The notes below the pieces were generated by a model, which was not told where the DNA came from, did no database searches, and saw only the letters and a program-made list of their open reading frames with translations. A DNA stretch of 11,263 nt from Planctomycetota bacterium (lineage in GTDB: Bacteria; Planctomycetota; Phycisphaerae; WQYP01), in NCBI GenBank assembly GCA_021785155.1, contig JAJYGE010000168.1:1-11263 (forward strand), written 5' to 3'. The translations under genes and the position numbers were made by a program. Positions 4,589 to 11,263 of this stretch are shown piece by piece. Every line of letters starts with the position of its first letter. The stretch's first letter is position 1.

Positions 4589-5667
4589 AACGTTTTATCT
4601 CTTTCATGATGATTGTATTGGTACTGGCGGTGGGAATCGCCATCGGATTTGCCCTGGCGAAATGGGGTGCCCCATCAAGCGGAGGTAACGCCGGAAGCTA
4701 CGCGAGCGGCGTTACCTCTGTTCAAACCACTCCGGTTCGCATGGGAAAAATTGCACAATCGATCACCGTTTATGGCGCGGTCACGGCGAACCCCGCGTTG
4801 GAGAAGAGCATTTCAGTGGCCTTTGAATCGCGCGTGGTAAAAGTATTTGTCGTCAACGGTCAGCGAGTCCTGCCCAATCAACCTCTTCTGCAAATTCAGG
4901 CCAGCCCCGCAGAACGCCTGAAGCTGGCCGAGGCGAAAAACCATTTGAAAATCGCGACCATGCAACTGCGGCTGGCGAAAGCGGAGCTTAGTCTCCAGTT
5001 GGCCACCCAAGCCGACCTTATCGCGGCCCGGGACGCCCGAATCACCGCTTCACTGCTGTTGGCTTCTCTGCAGCGTCTGGGGATTGGAAAGCGGGTGACG
5101 CTGCGGGCACCGGGCGAAGCGGTGGTGGTCAACATGCCGGCGGTGCCGGGCAAGCTTGAACCCCCCGGCACGGTGCTGATCAATTTATTACCGCTTAACA
5201 AAATGCGGGTGGCATTACGGGTGCCCCCCACGAACCTGACGCAGTTGCGACTCGGGCAAATCGTGAAGCTCACGGTTTCCGCTCGAGGACATGAGCTTCA
5301 CGAGCCGGGAAAAATCAGTTTGATCACCGGCCGGATCGATCCCCTCAGCGGATTGGTGAACGTGTACGTGACGCCGAGCAAGCCGGGTGGTCTGGTCATC
5401 GGCCAATACGCGTCGGGCAAACTTCACATCGCGTCAAGCACCGGATTGATTGTTCCGCACGCGGCGGTTTTGCCGGTCGGCGGTCAGGAAGACATGTATA
5501 CCGTCAAGGGCTCCCGCGCCGTTCTGCACCACGTGAAAATAGGACTTTCCAACCACCGGGAAGTTGAAGTTTCCGCGCCGGGCCTTCATGTCGGCGAACC
5601 GGTGGTGATCGTGGGGAACGCGGAATTGACCGAGGGCATGGCAGTAAAACAGAGGAACCAACCATGA
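4585..5667 (+). CDS. CzcB/CusB-like periplasmic adaptor (HlyD-type membrane fusion protein) of the RND system
   Basis: This 360-residue adaptor links pump and channel. Residues 1-27 are a single N-terminal membrane anchor (MKRFISFMMIVLVLAVG...). VQTTPVRMGKIAQSI begins the membrane-proximal part. The lipoyl half-motif (VVKVFVVNGQRVLPNQPLL) leads into a short helical hairpin (about 105-165), then RAPGEAVVVNM and PAVPGKLEPPGTVL close the lipoyl domain. Beta-barrel sequence (LRVPPTNLTQLRLGQIVKL) follows. It is short beside classical CzcB and lacks the N-terminal His- or Met-rich metal-binding stretch known from CzcB/CusB relatives, so substrate cannot be read from it. GGAG at 4574-4577, seven bases before ATG, is a good ribosome-binding site. 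It overlaps the channel gene and the pump gene by four bases (ATGA) at each end, implying translational coupling. Confidence 0.93.
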   Translation: MKRFISFMMIVLVLAVGIAIGFALAKWGAPSSGGNAGSYASGVTSVQTTPVRMGKIAQSITVYGAVTANPALEKSISVAFESRVVKVFVVNGQRVLPNQPLLQIQASPAERLKLAEAKNHLKIATMQLRLAKAELSLQLATQADLIAARDARITASLLLASLQRLGIGKRVTLRAPGEAVVVNMPAVPGKLEPPGTVLINLLPLNKMRVALRVPPTNLTQLRLGQIVKLTVSARGHELHEPGKISLITGRIDPLSGLVNVYVTPSKPGGLVIGQYASGKLHIASSTGLIVPHAAVLPVGGQEDMYTVKGSRAVLHHVKIGLSNHREVEVSAPGLHVGEPVVIVGNAELTEGMAVKQRNQP

Positions 5668-8600
5668 GTTTCAATGAATGGATTCATAAACACACGCGTG
5701 CAGTGTTGTTCGTCATGGCGGCGTTGGCGCTGGCTGGCGGGGCAGCGGCTTTTATCCTCCCGGTGTCGCTATTTCCGAGGTCAAGTTGGCCGCGGGTGGA
5801 AGTGACCGTCAACTCCGGTTCCCGGACGGCGAAGATCATCGCTGTACAGGTCACCTATCCGATTGAAAAAGCCATTCGCGCGATTTTGGGCGTGCAGCGC
5901 GTCACCTCGACCACCAGTCGCGGTACTGCTGACATCTATGCGGATTTTGGCTGGGGCAAAAATATGGTGCAGGCGCTGACGCTGGTGCAGTCGGCGGTGA
6001 ACACCGTGCTGCCATCGTTGCCGGCGGGCACCACCGCAGTGATTCGCTTGCGCAACCCATCCAACTACCAGATCATCAGCTACAGCCTCACTTCCAAAAC
6101 GGTTTCGCCATCGCGCTTGCGGCGAATAGGCCTCTTTCAAATCCGCCCGCTGCTTCTGGGGATCGGCGGCGTGGCCAGGATCGGCGTGGAGGGCGGACGC
6201 ACCCGCGAATACCACGTCATCATTAACCCCGCCAAGCTCGCGGCATTTAACCTGAGCATCAACGACGTGGCCCGCGCTGTGGCGGCCAACAACATTTTCA
6301 AGACCTCCGGAAAAATGCAAGATCACGATAAACTTTACTTCGTGGTATCCGATTCACGGTTTCACAACGTGCGACAAATTGGCCGAATTGCGGTCAGGAC
6401 CGGTGGCCACGGCGTTGTGCATTTACGCGACGTCGCGGACGTAAAGTCATCCTTTGCACCGGTCTGGACACGCGCCACGGCCAATGGTAAACCCGCCGTT
6501 CTAATCGACGTTTATCAGCAACCGGACGGAAACACCGTGCAAATCATCAATCGAACCCGCGCGGAAATGAAGAGGATCAAGAGCAAATTGCCCGCGGGCG
6601 TGGCGGTTAAACTCTGGTACAATCAAGGCCACGTCCTGATGGAGTCGGCCGTGAGCGTGCGTGATTCGGTGATCGTGGGCATCGTGATGGCGGTGCTCGT
6701 CCTTCTGGTCTTTTTGCGCAACTGGAAAACCACCCTGATGGCCGCGATGGTTGTTCCCGCCGCCCTGGCCACGACGGTGCTGCTGCTGTATCTGCTGAAT
6801 ATGAGTTTTAACATCATGACGCTGGGGGGCATGGCGGCGGCCGTCGGTCTGATTATTGATGACGCGATCGTGATGATTGAACACATCATCCGCCGGGTCG
6901 GTGAAAAAGGCGGAACGTACCGGGACAAAATCATCCGTGCCAGCGCCGAATTTACCAGTCCGCTGGCCGGTTCTTCGGCCTCGACCATCATCATCTTCGC
7001 GCCGCTGGCGTTCTGGTCGGGGTTGGTGGGCGAATTTTTTAAGGCGCTTTCGTTTACCATGGCGGCGGCGCTATTGGCCTCTTTCGTCCTGTCCTGGCTG
7101 GTGGTGCCGGTATTGGCGGCCCGCATGATCAGGGAGAAAGATACGATACCGCACGAACCGGGGCGGATCACACGCAACATACATGCGGGCTACGAGTGGA
7201 TCGTAAGCCGTCTTATTTCTTGGCCGCCCCTGGTGCTCCTGATCGTCGTTCCGGTACTGGTAGCCGGCTACCTGGCATACCAGAACGTCGGCAGCGGCTT
7301 TATGCCCGATATGGATGAGGGCGGATTCAGTATGGAGTATATCGCGCCGTCCGGTGGGTCGTTGACGGAGACGGATCGCCTCTTGCGGCAAGTCGGGAAA
7401 ATTCTGCGGGCAAACCCCAACGTGGCAACCTACTCCCGACGCACTGGAATGCAACTTGGCGGCAGCCTGACCGAATCTTATGCCGGCGATTATTACGTCC
7501 AGCTTAAGCCCTTTCCCCGCCCGCCCATAGAACAGGTCATGGATAAGATCGCTAAAGAGATTCACCATCGCGTGCCGAGTTTGTACATTGATCCCGAACA
7601 GCTCATGCAGGATCAAATCGGCGATCTGACGGCCGTGCCCCAGCCGATCCGGGTGGAAATTTTCTCCGACCATCAGAGCGTGCTGGATCATGAGGCCCGT
7701 AAGGTGCTTGCGGCCATCGAAAAGGTTAACGGCGTGGCCGACGCGCGCAGCGGGGTGGTGGTGGCGGGCGATTCAATATACGTGAAAATTAATTCGGTTG
7801 CGGCAGGTATTCATGGCATCACCCCCAAACAGGTATCCCGCTTTGTTCATGAATACGTTTATGGCACCGTTGCCACAAGGATTCGGCGCGGGCCGCAGAT
7901 GATCGGTGTAAGAGTGTGGGCTCCAAGAGACATGCGCCGGACTCTCGCCAATCTTGAAAACCTGTGGCTGCGTTCGCCGAAGGGCCGCCGCTTTCGCCTC
8001 AGCAGCGTCGCCCAAGTTCAAATCCGGCCCGGCGAGCAGGAAATTGATCACATCAATCTCAAGCGGATGATCGCGGTAACGGCGCGAATCCATGGCCGGG
8101 ATATGGGATCGACGATGGTGGACGTTAAGAAGGCCTTGAATCGGCCGGGCCTGTTCCCGAAGGGTGTGTATTACCGGCTCGGCGGGTTGTATCGCCAGCA
8201 GCAGATCGCCTTTCGGGGGTTGGTGGTGGTGATGCTCGGCGGCGTGGTGCTGGTATTTTTATTGCTCTTGTTTTTGTATGAAAGCTTTGGAGCCGCGATC
8301 GCCATGATGGTCATTCCGCTGCTGGCGCTGGCGTGCGTTTTTGTTGGATTATGGATTACCCATACGCAACTCAACATTTCCTCAATGATGGGCATGACCA
8401 TGGTGGTGGGCATTGTGACCGAGGTGACCATCTTCTACTACTCGGAATACCATGAACTGCGCGACCATGAACACGGTGCCGGACGCTTGATACAAGCGGG
8501 TAAAAACCGCATGCGGCCTATAGCCATGACCACCATCGCCGCCATCCTTGCACTGTTGCCGTTGGCGCTGGTACTAAGCCCCGGCGCGGCGATGCAGCAG

Positions 8601-8717
8601 CCGCTGGCGATAGCGATCATCAGCGGACTGCTGGTGCAAATGCCGCTGACGTTGCTGCTGCTGCCGGTGCTGCTGGGATTCCTGCACGAGGAGCGCGAAG
8701 GTGCGCCGATCATGTAA
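5664..8717 (+). CDS. CzcA/CusA-type heavy-metal RND efflux pump, inner-membrane subunit
   Basis: This 1017-residue proton-driven RND permease is full length. TM1 is at about 12-33, followed by the porter domain (PRVEVTVNSGS; GVQRVTSTTSRGTADIYADF resembles HME-type pumps). TM2-TM6 lie at about 335-490, a second porter domain at 540-845 and TM7-TM12 at about 850-1007. TM4 has GLIIDDAIVMIEH with D399, D400 and E406, an Asp pair as in drug-type RND pumps beside the Glu seen in CusA. TM10 has GIVTEVTIFYYSEY: E920 stands where CusA carries a conserved Glu and where AcrB-type pumps have Lys. After TM10 comes AGKNRMRPIAMTT, the usual loop before TM11. Operon context (CDF neighbour, Cys-rich leader protein) favours metal export, but the ion (Zn/Co/Cd/Ni versus Cu/Ag) cannot be told. 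AGAGGA eight bases upstream is the ribosome-binding site. Confidence 0.93.
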   Translation: MSFNEWIHKHTRAVLFVMAALALAGGAAAFILPVSLFPRSSWPRVEVTVNSGSRTAKIIAVQVTYPIEKAIRAILGVQRVTSTTSRGTADIYADFGWGKNMVQALTLVQSAVNTVLPSLPAGTTAVIRLRNPSNYQIISYSLTSKTVSPSRLRRIGLFQIRPLLLGIGGVARIGVEGGRTREYHVIINPAKLAAFNLSINDVARAVAANNIFKTSGKMQDHDKLYFVVSDSRFHNVRQIGRIAVRTGGHGVVHLRDVADVKSSFAPVWTRATANGKPAVLIDVYQQPDGNTVQIINRTRAEMKRIKSKLPAGVAVKLWYNQGHVLMESAVSVRDSVIVGIVMAVLVLLVFLRNWKTTLMAAMVVPAALATTVLLLYLLNMSFNIMTLGGMAAAVGLIIDDAIVMIEHIIRRVGEKGGTYRDKIIRASAEFTSPLAGSSASTIIIFAPLAFWSGLVGEFFKALSFTMAAALLASFVLSWLVVPVLAARMIREKDTIPHEPGRITRNIHAGYEWIVSRLISWPPLVLLIVVPVLVAGYLAYQNVGSGFMPDMDEGGFSMEYIAPSGGSLTETDRLLRQVGKILRANPNVATYSRRTGMQLGGSLTESYAGDYYVQLKPFPRPPIEQVMDKIAKEIHHRVPSLYIDPEQLMQDQIGDLTAVPQPIRVEIFSDHQSVLDHEARKVLAAIEKVNGVADARSGVVVAGDSIYVKINSVAAGIHGITPKQVSRFVHEYVYGTVATRIRRGPQMIGVRVWAPRDMRRTLANLENLWLRSPKGRRFRLSSVAQVQIRPGEQEIDHINLKRMIAVTARIHGRDMGSTMVDVKKALNRPGLFPKGVYYRLGGLYRQQQIAFRGLVVVMLGGVVLVFLLLLFLYESFGAAIAMMVIPLLALACVFVGLWITHTQLNISSMMGMTMVVGIVTEVTIFYYSEYHELRDHEHGAGRLIQAGKNRMRPIAMTTIAAILALLPLALVLSPGAAMQQPLAIAIISGLLVQMPLTLLLLPVLLGFLHEEREGAPIM

Positions 8718-8947
8718 AATATTGAATCGGAAATAACTCATAATATATTATTATTTGTTGGGGCTTATGGCGGCAACTTTTCATATGTGAGGTGAAACTA
8801 CCTTGCCGTGCTGGCATCACGATGGCAAGTTTAATTCGCCGCTGCTGTCATTTAAGCCCCCTTCCCAAATTGCAATGGTGTTGTGCTTGGCGACATTTCA
8901 GCGGCACAACATTTATCTTTATACGTAAAATATGATAATCTGATTTT
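8718..8947 (+). other. AT-rich spacer after the efflux operon
   Basis: No gene is visible in these 230 bases. An AT-rich run directly follows the pump stop. A long stem-loop sits at 8802-8829. The last 40 bases before the second phd copy are AT-rich, with TATGAT at 8931-8936 as a possible -10, but no matching -35 at 16-18 bp, so I do not call a promoter. Confidence 0.5.
8802..8836 (+). terminator. Candidate terminator hairpin of the RND operon
   Basis: CTTGCC (8802-8807) pairs with GGCAAG (8824-8829). GTG (8808-8810) pairs with CAC (8818-8820) inside, leaving a 3-nt bulge (GAT) and a 7-nt loop. TTTAATT follows, a weak U-tract. It lies 84 bases past the pump stop. The bulge and poor U-run make an intrinsic terminator only moderately likely. 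Confidence 0.35.
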
Positions 8948-9175
8948 ATGAAAGACACGACCATAAGCGTTACGCAGGCCGCCCACAATTTCGGCGATTG
9001 TGTCAACCGGGTGCATTACCAGCAGGTTACGTATGTGCTGGTTAAAAATGGCTTGCCTTATGCCCGGCTGACACCGGCAAGGGCGAAGGTATGTTCAGCC
9101 AAGCACTTGGCGGAAATCTTATCGGGACAATTATTGTCACCTTGGACATTTAATTCCAATGTGTCACCGGCCTGA
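8948..9175 (+). pseudogene. Truncated second copy of the Phd/YefM-type antitoxin
   Basis: This 75-residue frame begins MKDTTISVTQAAHNF, a typical Phd N-terminus and start, and follows the intact copy at 58-372 closely through ILSGQLLS. After GTCA at 9139 it departs abruptly and the last 12 residues (PWTFNSNVSPA region) are antisense of an AbrB-type gene. The DNA-binding and dimerisation half is kept. The toxin-binding C-terminus is lost, and no toxin gene follows. It might still be made and bind DNA as a fragment. Its ATG context (AT-rich, no Shine-Dalgarno) differs from the first copy. Confidence 0.75.
8964..9139 (+). repeat. Direct repeat, right copy (phd homology block)
   Basis: This is the partner of 116-291, in the same orientation at offset 8,848. 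The right end coincides exactly with the junction to AbrB-type sequence. Homologous recombination between the two blocks would remove the CDF gene, the RND operon and the inserted element in one step. Confidence 0.85.
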
Positions 9176-9270
9176 AGGCAAAGTGCATTGCGCAAGGGTT
9201 TAGGCAAGATCATTCTCCCCGCCGTATCAATGGTGATTCGCGTATTTATTATGGTATTAAATAATGGCAT
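9058..9270 (-). pseudogene. Truncated AbrB/SpoVT/MazE-type antitoxin
   Basis: From the ATG at 9270 (minus strand), residues about 9-44 (NTRITIDTAGRMILPKPLRN then ALCLQAGDTLELNVQGD) match the SpoVT-AbrB swapped-hairpin DNA-binding domain of VapB/MazE-like antitoxins. At about position 9139 homology ends and the frame continues for some 26 codons through the antisense of the truncated phd gene to a stop at 9058. The C-terminal toxin-binding part and any toxin gene are missing. It is thus the mirror image of the phd truncation at the same junction. The remaining DNA-binding domain could fold on its own. Confidence 0.7.
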
Positions 9271-9279
9271 TTGCCATTA
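9262..9279. promoter_or_regulatory. Palindrome over the AbrB-type start codon, probable autoregulatory operator
   Basis: TAATGGCA (9262-9269) and TGCCATTA (9272-9279) form a perfect 8-bp inverted repeat with a 2-bp centre. It covers the ATG at 9270-9268. AbrB/MazE-type antitoxins repress their own operons at AT-rich dyads, so this is a reasonable operator, but no binding is shown by the sequence. Confidence 0.4.
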
Positions 9280-9488
9280 CCTAATACGACTTCGCAATAC
9301 CAGGGTGAGTGGCAATATTTCCGGGCAGGCGGCGAAATCGACGGCATAAATGCCGGCGCTAAGAGAATGCTTGGCCTTGGAAACTCGCATCGCGGAGGCC
9401 CGCCCGGATTTATTGCCACGCCCCAATTCCATCATACGATTAGCCGTAATGCGACCAAGGTGCCTATGACATATTGCCTATTGGCAGG
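9280..9488. other. Spacer between the AbrB remnant and the porin gene, no recognisable gene
   Basis: Short frames exist on both strands but none has a convincing start or family pattern. A minus-strand frame (from about 9428) gives a basic peptide, MELGRGNKSGRASAMRV, that I do not recognise. Just past the porin stop, TGCC-TATT-GGCA (9475-9486) is a short stem without a T-run, too weak to call a terminator. Confidence 0.4.
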
Positions 9489-10775
9489 CTAAAACTGTAT
9501 CCCCACCTGCACGGTTGCCACCAGAGCATTTTGGTAAATGCCGCCGGGATGAATGATGTATTGCAAATCCGGCTGGACGCTTAGCCACGGCGTGATCTGG
9601 GCGGTATAAAAACCTTCGATGGCCAGTTCATAACTGTAGGGTGTCTGGGCGTAGGGACTAAGATGCGCCCAGGTTGCGGCGATGCCGGTGTTGTCATCCA
9701 TTCGGCCTGGAATGGGGCCGCGCCAGCGCAATCCGCCGCTGATATTTTGATCAATTTCCGTCAGTTGGTCATTGGCCCAAGCGTATTGCACAAATGTTCC
9801 GATTCGTGAGGCGGTCTGACCTTTCGCGTGCGCAAATGTCCAGAGCGTCTGATCCAGATAGGCATAAAATCCCCCGGCACCCTGCACACTTGATCCGGAA
9901 TAACGTTGAAAGGTACCAGTGTGATACCATTGGCCTAACGTAAAAGTTCCGCTGAGATGACGCGGTGTGATCCGCCAGTTCAGGCTTTCTTCCACCAGCG
10001 CCAGAATACCATCGGGATTTTCAACAGCATTGGGATCTGTGGAAGCCACATCCGGCAGGGTATTTTCAGTGTTGCCGTCAAACAGCCCGCCATGCAGGGT
10101 CAAGGCCGACACGGGTTGCCACGACACTTCGCCACCCCATGCCGAAAAGGGATAACTGGGAAAAACAAAAATGACAGGCGAAAAGCCAAATGAACCATTC
10201 AGAAAGACTTGGGCATCGCGGATGTTGTCAAAGTCATACGTGGTATCAATGCGGCCGAGCTTAAACCAGAGGTTTCCATCCAATAAATCCTGGCGATACC
10301 AAATCTGATCCAGGCGCGTCGCGGGGTTTTGATCGATGGCACTGATGGCTTGCAGCTCACCCACCAGATCATTTTCCGGGTTCTGACCACCATGGGCCAT
10401 GAAATCAACAAATCCTGTCCCCCCTTTCCATCCAAAGAGCGTCTTGGTATCCATGGTCAATGACACATCCAGCCGATAGCGCCAGTCGATACGATTGGTA
10501 CGAATGCCGCCGGAGAAATTTTCACTGGCCGCCTGCAGCAGTGTAATCGTGGGCGTGATGCCATGTGAATCCAAATCACCACGCAGGCCCCACCAATCAC
10601 CAGTCAACGTATCGCGGGTCAACAGATCATGGGCAAAGGCGGCAACGGATGCGGGGGCCAGTCGCATTCCCGGAGTTGTGAGCGTTGGCTTGGCTGCTGG
10701 GGCTGGCGATTGAGCACTATCCGCCGACAGCACCACAATTGCGGCATGCTGCGTTGTTGGCGGTGATGGGTTCAT
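9489..10775 (-). CDS. OprB-family carbohydrate-selective type outer-membrane porin
   Basis: This 428-residue predicted beta-barrel porin opens its conserved part with TLTGDWWGLRGDLDSHGI (from about residue 53), the OprB hallmark. Further family segments are WRYRLDVSLTMDT, GGTGFVDFMAHGG, DQIWYRQDLLDGNLWFKLGR and SGGLRWRGPIPGR. The C-terminus, ATVQVGIQF, ends in Phe with alternating residues as expected for BAM-dependent barrels. I chose the ATG at 10775 because AAGGAG stands seven bases upstream. The frame is open to an ATG at 10883 overlapping the permease stop, giving 464 residues. From either start the signal peptide is poor: only a short hydrophobic run (AAIVVLSA) before ADSAQ, with no basic n-region. 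Many OprB relatives take up sugars. Following an iron permease gene, it may instead serve iron or another solute. Confidence 0.88.
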   Translation of the reverse strand: MNPSPPTTQHAAIVVLSADSAQSPAPAAKPTLTTPGMRLAPASVAAFAHDLLTRDTLTGDWWGLRGDLDSHGITPTITLLQAASENFSGGIRTNRIDWRYRLDVSLTMDTKTLFGWKGGTGFVDFMAHGGQNPENDLVGELQAISAIDQNPATRLDQIWYRQDLLDGNLWFKLGRIDTTYDFDNIRDAQVFLNGSFGFSPVIFVFPSYPFSAWGGEVSWQPVSALTLHGGLFDGNTENTLPDVASTDPNAVENPDGILALVEESLNWRITPRHLSGTFTLGQWYHTGTFQRYSGSSVQGAGGFYAYLDQTLWTFAHAKGQTASRIGTFVQYAWANDQLTEIDQNISGGLRWRGPIPGRMDDNTGIAATWAHLSPYAQTPYSYELAIEGFYTAQITPWLSVQPDLQYIIHPGGIYQNALVATVQVGIQF

Positions 10776-10782
10776 GCAGCAA

Positions 10783-10788
10783 CTCCTT
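10783..10788 (-). promoter_or_regulatory. Shine-Dalgarno deciding the porin start
   Basis: AAGGAG on the minus strand is seven bases before the ATG at 10775-10773. It is the best ribosome-binding site in the window and argues for the shorter porin start over the ATG at 10883. Confidence 0.65.
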
Positions 10789-10882
10789 GAATCTCTTTCA
10801 TGTAGCTCCATCCCGCCGGAGACATCGTAGCCGGTCACGACGTTGTGCGCAACTGGCAGTCGAAGTGACATTACGCCTGGCA

Positions 10883-11263
10883 TCAGTTACTTGCCGCCCG
10901 CGCCAGGCGTGCGGGTCGCCAGACGCGGAAATACTGGGCACCAAAATAGGAGCCGGCGACAAACAGCACCGCAAATGCCTGACAGATCAGCCCTTCCCAT
11001 GTCGGAAATGTGGCGAACCAGTTTTCAACCCAGCCGGGAAAATTGATTGGGAGATTGTGCGTGGGAATCCAATTGGCCTGTTGCGCTTCCTGTACATTCT
11101 CCCCCACCATCACCAGCAAGACCGCGCCAATCATCACGCCGGTGAGAATCAGCATCTTCCGATACGGTAATTTGTAATGCCCCGCGAAGGTGATCACCGC
11201 CACCATCAATGTCAGTGCCAACCCGATGCCGGCACCGGCCAGAACCACACTTTGCCCCGCCAG
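10883..11263 (-). CDS. FTR1-family iron permease, C-terminal part (gene runs off the window edge)
   Basis: The last 126 residues of an integral membrane permease are visible; the frame is open through the right end. Three hydrophobic segments can be seen: SVVLAGAGIGLALTLMVAVI, then MLILTGVMIGAVLLVMVG, then ICQAFAVLFVAGSYFGAQYF. MVGENVQEAQQANWIP and GWVENWFATFPTWEG match the conserved C-terminal region of Ftr1/EfeU-type high-affinity iron permeases. The REXXE iron-binding motifs lie in the N-terminal part outside the window, so they cannot be checked. FTR1 permeases move iron across the inner membrane, often with an oxidase or cytochrome partner. The stop TGA overlaps an ATG (TGATG, 10885-10881) in the frame of the porin, and the porin begins about 107 bases on, so the two are probably cotranscribed. 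Confidence 0.82.
   Translation of the reverse strand: MAGQSVVLAGAGIGLALTLMVAVITFAGHYKLPYRKMLILTGVMIGAVLLVMVGENVQEAQQANWIPTHNLPINFPGWVENWFATFPTWEGLICQAFAVLFVAGSYFGAQYFRVWRPARLARAASN

Noticed and set aside
7071..7691. 206-codon minus-strand frame, and similar ones at 5781-6326 and 6623-7180
   Set aside because: Antisense shadows of the RND pump gene, arising from its GC-rich codons.
9475..9486. Terminator after the porin gene
   Set aside because: Four-base-pair stem (TGCC/GGCA) without a following T-run on the minus strand.
1..11263. tRNA or rRNA genes
   Set aside because: No cloverleaf with a TTCRANN T-loop and CCA end, and no conserved rRNA segments, were seen by eye.

Overview
The window comes from a Gram-negative-type bacterium. 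It encodes an outer-membrane efflux protein, a periplasmic adaptor and an OprB-type porin, all of which require an outer membrane. Coding DNA is moderately GC-rich. Shine-Dalgarno sequences are clear before some genes (RND adaptor, RND pump, porin) and absent before others. I cannot fix the phylum from sequence alone; gene content would suit an acidobacterium, planctomycete or proteobacterium.

Layout. (1) Positions 1-1098 hold a decayed toxin-antitoxin locus. An intact Phd/YefM-type antitoxin gene is followed by remnants of a PIN-domain (VapC-like) toxin. The toxin is missing its middle and is also split by a roughly 465-bp insertion. That insertion has two nearly identical 155-bp direct repeats at its ends, a 12-bp duplicated target and hairpins that look selected at the RNA level. 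(2) Positions 1069-8717 are a metal-efflux cassette with two divergent units. Leftward is a DmeF-like cation diffusion facilitator with a His-rich loop and an inserted soluble domain. Rightward is a small exported Cys-rich protein followed by a complete tripartite RND system: outer-membrane channel, adaptor and inner-membrane pump, with ATGA overlaps at both internal junctions. Candidate divergent promoters lie between the two units. (3) Positions 8718-9488 hold a second, truncated copy of the same Phd antitoxin, joined tail to tail to a truncated AbrB/SpoVT-type antitoxin on the other strand, and little else. (4) Positions 9489-11263, minus strand, encode the C-terminal part of an FTR1-type iron permease and then an OprB-family porin.

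How the parts fit together. CDF and RND systems usually form a two-step metal export route: the CDF moves the ion from cytoplasm to periplasm and the RND complex moves it out of the cell. The cassette is bracketed by 176-bp direct repeats, the two phd copies (about 94% identical, same orientation, 8,848 bp apart). Together with the broken toxins on both sides, this suggests a resistance island in a recombination-prone toxin-antitoxin neighbourhood.

The least explained structure is the repeat element in the PIN toxin. Its two copies differ at only six sites. Two of these form a compensatory pair in a GNRA-capped stem, one is a G-U to G-C change in another stem, and two hairpin loops are exactly complementary to each other.
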